Below are positions 62,317-64,000 of a stretch of 64,000 bases of DNA, piece after piece. Numbering within the stretch: position 1 is the stretch's first letter; every line of letters begins with the position of its first letter. The notes below the pieces were generated by a model. That model did no database searches, was not told where the DNA came from, and saw only the letters and a program-made list of their open reading frames with translations. This DNA comes from DASXHY01 sp036272195. GTDB taxonomy: Bacteria > Verrucomicrobiota > Verrucomicrobiia > Limisphaerales > DASXHY01. The position numbers and the translations under genes are program-made. The stretch covers positions 248,001 to 312,000 of the forward strand of contig DATAZE010000049.1 of assembly GCA_036272195.1 (NCBI GenBank), in the 5' to 3' direction.

Positions 62317-63474
62317 ATGAAAGCAGTTTTGGCCCTTGAAGACGGTTCCGTGTTTCACGGCGAAGGTTTTGGCGCTCGCGCCTCAGCCTGCGGCGAGGTT
62401 TGTTTCAATACCTCCATGACCGGCTACCAGGAAATCCTCACCGACCCTTCCTATAAAGGCCAGATCGTCACGATGACCTACCCGCTCATCGGCAATTACG
62501 GCGTCAATTTGCAGGACGTGGAATCCTGGCGGCCCCACGCCTCGGGTTTTGTCATTCGCGAACTCTCGCCCGTCGTCAGCAATTGGCGCGCGGATTTTTC
62601 CCTCGCTGAATACCTGGAAAAGAACGGCATCCCCGGCATCCAGGGCATCGATACCCGCGCGCTCACCAAAAAATTGCGCGTGCGCGGCGCGCTCAACGGC
62701 TTCATCTCCACCGAGGACATTTCTGACGCCGAAGCGATCAAGCGGGCCAAAGATTTTGTTTTCCTCGGCATCGATTACGTAAAGGAAGTCACGCACCGCG
62801 AAGCGTTCCTGTGGGACGCCAAGGATGAACAAAGCGCCAGCTTCAACCTCGTCCAGGGTGGAACCAAAGGCGACGCGCGCCTCATCCGCGACCCGCTGCC
62901 CGCGGCGGACATTCCCATCGTCGCGTACGATTTTGGGATGAAATACAACATCCTGCGCCGCTTGCGGCAACGAGGATTCAAGGTGCAGGTCGTTCCCGCC
63001 ACGACCCCGGCGGCGGAAGCGTTGAAATATAAACCTGCCGGCATTTTTCTTTCCAACGGCCCCGGCGATCCTTCCGCGCTCGACTACGCCGTGCAGGCCA
63101 CGAGCGACCTCGTGAAGAGCGGCGTGCCGATTTTTGGAATTTGTCTCGGGCACCAGATCCTTGGCCAGGCGTTCGGCGGAAAAACATTCAAATTAAAATT
63201 CGGCCATCGCGGCGGCAATCAGCCCGTGAAAGACCTGGCCAGCGGCCGCGTCGAAATCACCTCGCAAAACCACGGATTTGCCGTCGATGCGAAATCCTTG
63301 CCTGCGGACGTGTCTGTGGATAGAATCAATCTCAACGATCAAACCGTTGAAGGCATGCGTCACAAGACAAAGCCGATATTTTGCGTGCAATATCATCCCG
63401 AAGCCTCGCCGGGACCGCACGATTCCACTCCGCTGTTCGCGGAGTTCCGCACGATGCTCGAAAAAAGATCATGA
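62317..63474 (+). CDS. carA: Carbamoyl-phosphate synthase, small subunit
   Basis: A 385-residue protein from the ATG at 62317. The N-terminal CPSase domain (MTGYQEILTDPSYKGQ, GNYGVN) is followed by a class I glutamine amidotransferase with Cys276 in GICLGHQ and the HPEASPGPHD His-Glu pair. It supplies ammonia from glutamine to the large subunit CarB for carbamoyl phosphate. carB is not in the window. A GC palindrome element lies just upstream. Confidence 0.96.
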   Translation: MKAVLALEDGSVFHGEGFGARASACGEVCFNTSMTGYQEILTDPSYKGQIVTMTYPLIGNYGVNLQDVESWRPHASGFVIRELSPVVSNWRADFSLAEYLEKNGIPGIQGIDTRALTKKLRVRGALNGFISTEDISDAEAIKRAKDFVFLGIDYVKEVTHREAFLWDAKDEQSASFNLVQGGTKGDARLIRDPLPAADIPIVAYDFGMKYNILRRLRQRGFKVQVVPATTPAAEALKYKPAGIFLSNGPGDPSALDYAVQATSDLVKSGVPIFGICLGHQILGQAFGGKTFKLKFGHRGGNQPVKDLASGRVEITSQNHGFAVDAKSLPADVSVDRINLNDQTVEGMRHKTKPIFCVQYHPEASPGPHDSTPLFAEFRTMLEKRS

Positions 63475-63604
63475 ACGCACGAATGAAATTTCCGCGCGGC
63501 GGATTTTTCATTTTGTTTTCATTTTACGCTGGTGTTTGCAGCACAGACGTTTCCGTTTGACTTGAGTCCGGCGGTAGAGATAATCATTTTACGTGAAGTA
63601 ACCT

Positions 63605-64000
63605 ATGGCGAAACTTGTCGTCCTCAGCGCGGGAATGAACGGGCGCACCCACGAGTTGAATGTGGATAAAACCACCATTGGCCGTGTGGAGGACAACACC
63701 TTTCAAATCGCCGATCCCTCCGTTTCGAGCCATCATTGCGAAGTGGTATTGCGCGGAAGCGATGTCGTCATCAAAGACCTGAATTCCACCAACGGCTCTT
63801 TCATCAACGGCGAAAAAATTTCCGAAAGCGTTTTGAAGCCGGGCCAGACTTTGCGCCTCGGGCAGATTGAATTGCAATTGCTGACCGATGGCATGCCCAT
63901 ACCGGAGCCCAAGGCTCCAGCCCCTGCGCCCGGCGGGTCGACCTCAGCTCCCGCGCCTGGTGGCCCGGGGCGGAAATTGGATTCCACGATGGTCGTGCCG
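63605..64000 (+). CDS. FHA domain protein, 5' part cut by window edge
   Basis: 132 residues from the ATG at 63605 to the edge with no stop. A forkhead-associated domain fills about 1-98: TIGRVEDN, SVSSHHCEV and LNSTNGSFING carry the phosphothreonine-binding Gly-Arg, Ser-His and Asn-Gly residues. A Pro/Ala/Gly-rich linker then begins. FHA domains read threonine phosphorylation in signalling. What follows the linker cannot be seen. Confidence 0.92.
   Translation, partial: MAKLVVLSAGMNGRTHELNVDKTTIGRVEDNTFQIADPSVSSHHCEVVLRGSDVVIKDLNSTNGSFINGEKISESVLKPGQTLRLGQIELQLLTDGMPIPEPKAPAPAPGGSTSAPAPGGPGRKLDSTMVVP

Overview
The window reads as a chromosomal segment of a Verrucomicrobiota bacterium, most likely of the Pedosphaera/Limisphaerales type. 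This is inferred from gene content, not from a marker gene: H-X9-DG pseudopilins, a MoxR/DUF58/BatA/DUF4159 operon, histidine kinases with OB-fold-like repeats and PA14 sensor regions, many large secreted proteins, and abundant palindromic repeats between genes. No rRNA, CRISPR array, phage or transposase gene was seen. One tRNA (Gly, anticodon TCC) is present.

Layout. 1-12.7 kb: a tightly packed minus-strand operon, with several 4-bp ATGA overlaps, encoding a TPR/HExxH protein, DUF4159, MoxR ATPase, DUF58, BatA/VWA, two halves of a DUF4175-like system and a further VWA membrane protein cut by the left edge. 13-22.2 kb: a small DUF6941-like protein, a ferredoxin, two PAS kinases in tandem, PncC (CinA C-terminal), a zinc-ribbon membrane protein, a REC-kinase, a single REC protein and a tautomerase. 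22.3-27.7 kb: three minus-strand genes, an RTX-type calcium-repeat protein, an ECF sigma factor and an LRR-formylglycine-enzyme-like secreted protein. 27.8-35 kb: a five-PAS kinase overlapping its response regulator, a Tat-exported Gfo/Idh/MocA oxidoreductase, an orphan protein and a CusF-Sco copper protein.

35-58.4 kb is an accessory carbohydrate region. It holds a NarL-type regulator, a pseudopilin, an 1142-residue PA14/OB-fold sensor kinase, a GH2 beta-galactosidase with an F5/8C module, a triple-repeat secreted protein, a GH27 alpha-galactosidase with NPCBM, an SGNH esterase-like protein, a DUF455/ATP-grasp fusion, a beta-solenoid protein, a second pseudopilin, and a beta-solenoid/GH99-like enzyme. 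I infer that the secreted enzymes debranch and cut an externally supplied galactose-containing glycan, and that the local two-component pair controls some of them. 58.7-64 kb is housekeeping: SUI1/YciH, a Gre-like factor, tRNA-Gly, pyrC, a thioredoxin-like protein, carA and an FHA protein cut by the right edge.

The most novel signals are non-coding. (1) Two diverged copies of a 220-300 bp element with terminal inverted repeats carry two hairpins whose stems are kept by compensatory changes. (2) Three copies of a nested-palindrome element share related termini with the first family. (3) A dyad motif is repeated upstream of the first pseudopilin and of the beta-galactosidase. (4) A palindromic element is inserted in frame inside the BatA/VWA gene. 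Among proteins, the DUF455/ATP-grasp fusion and the PA14/OB-fold kinase are the most interesting.
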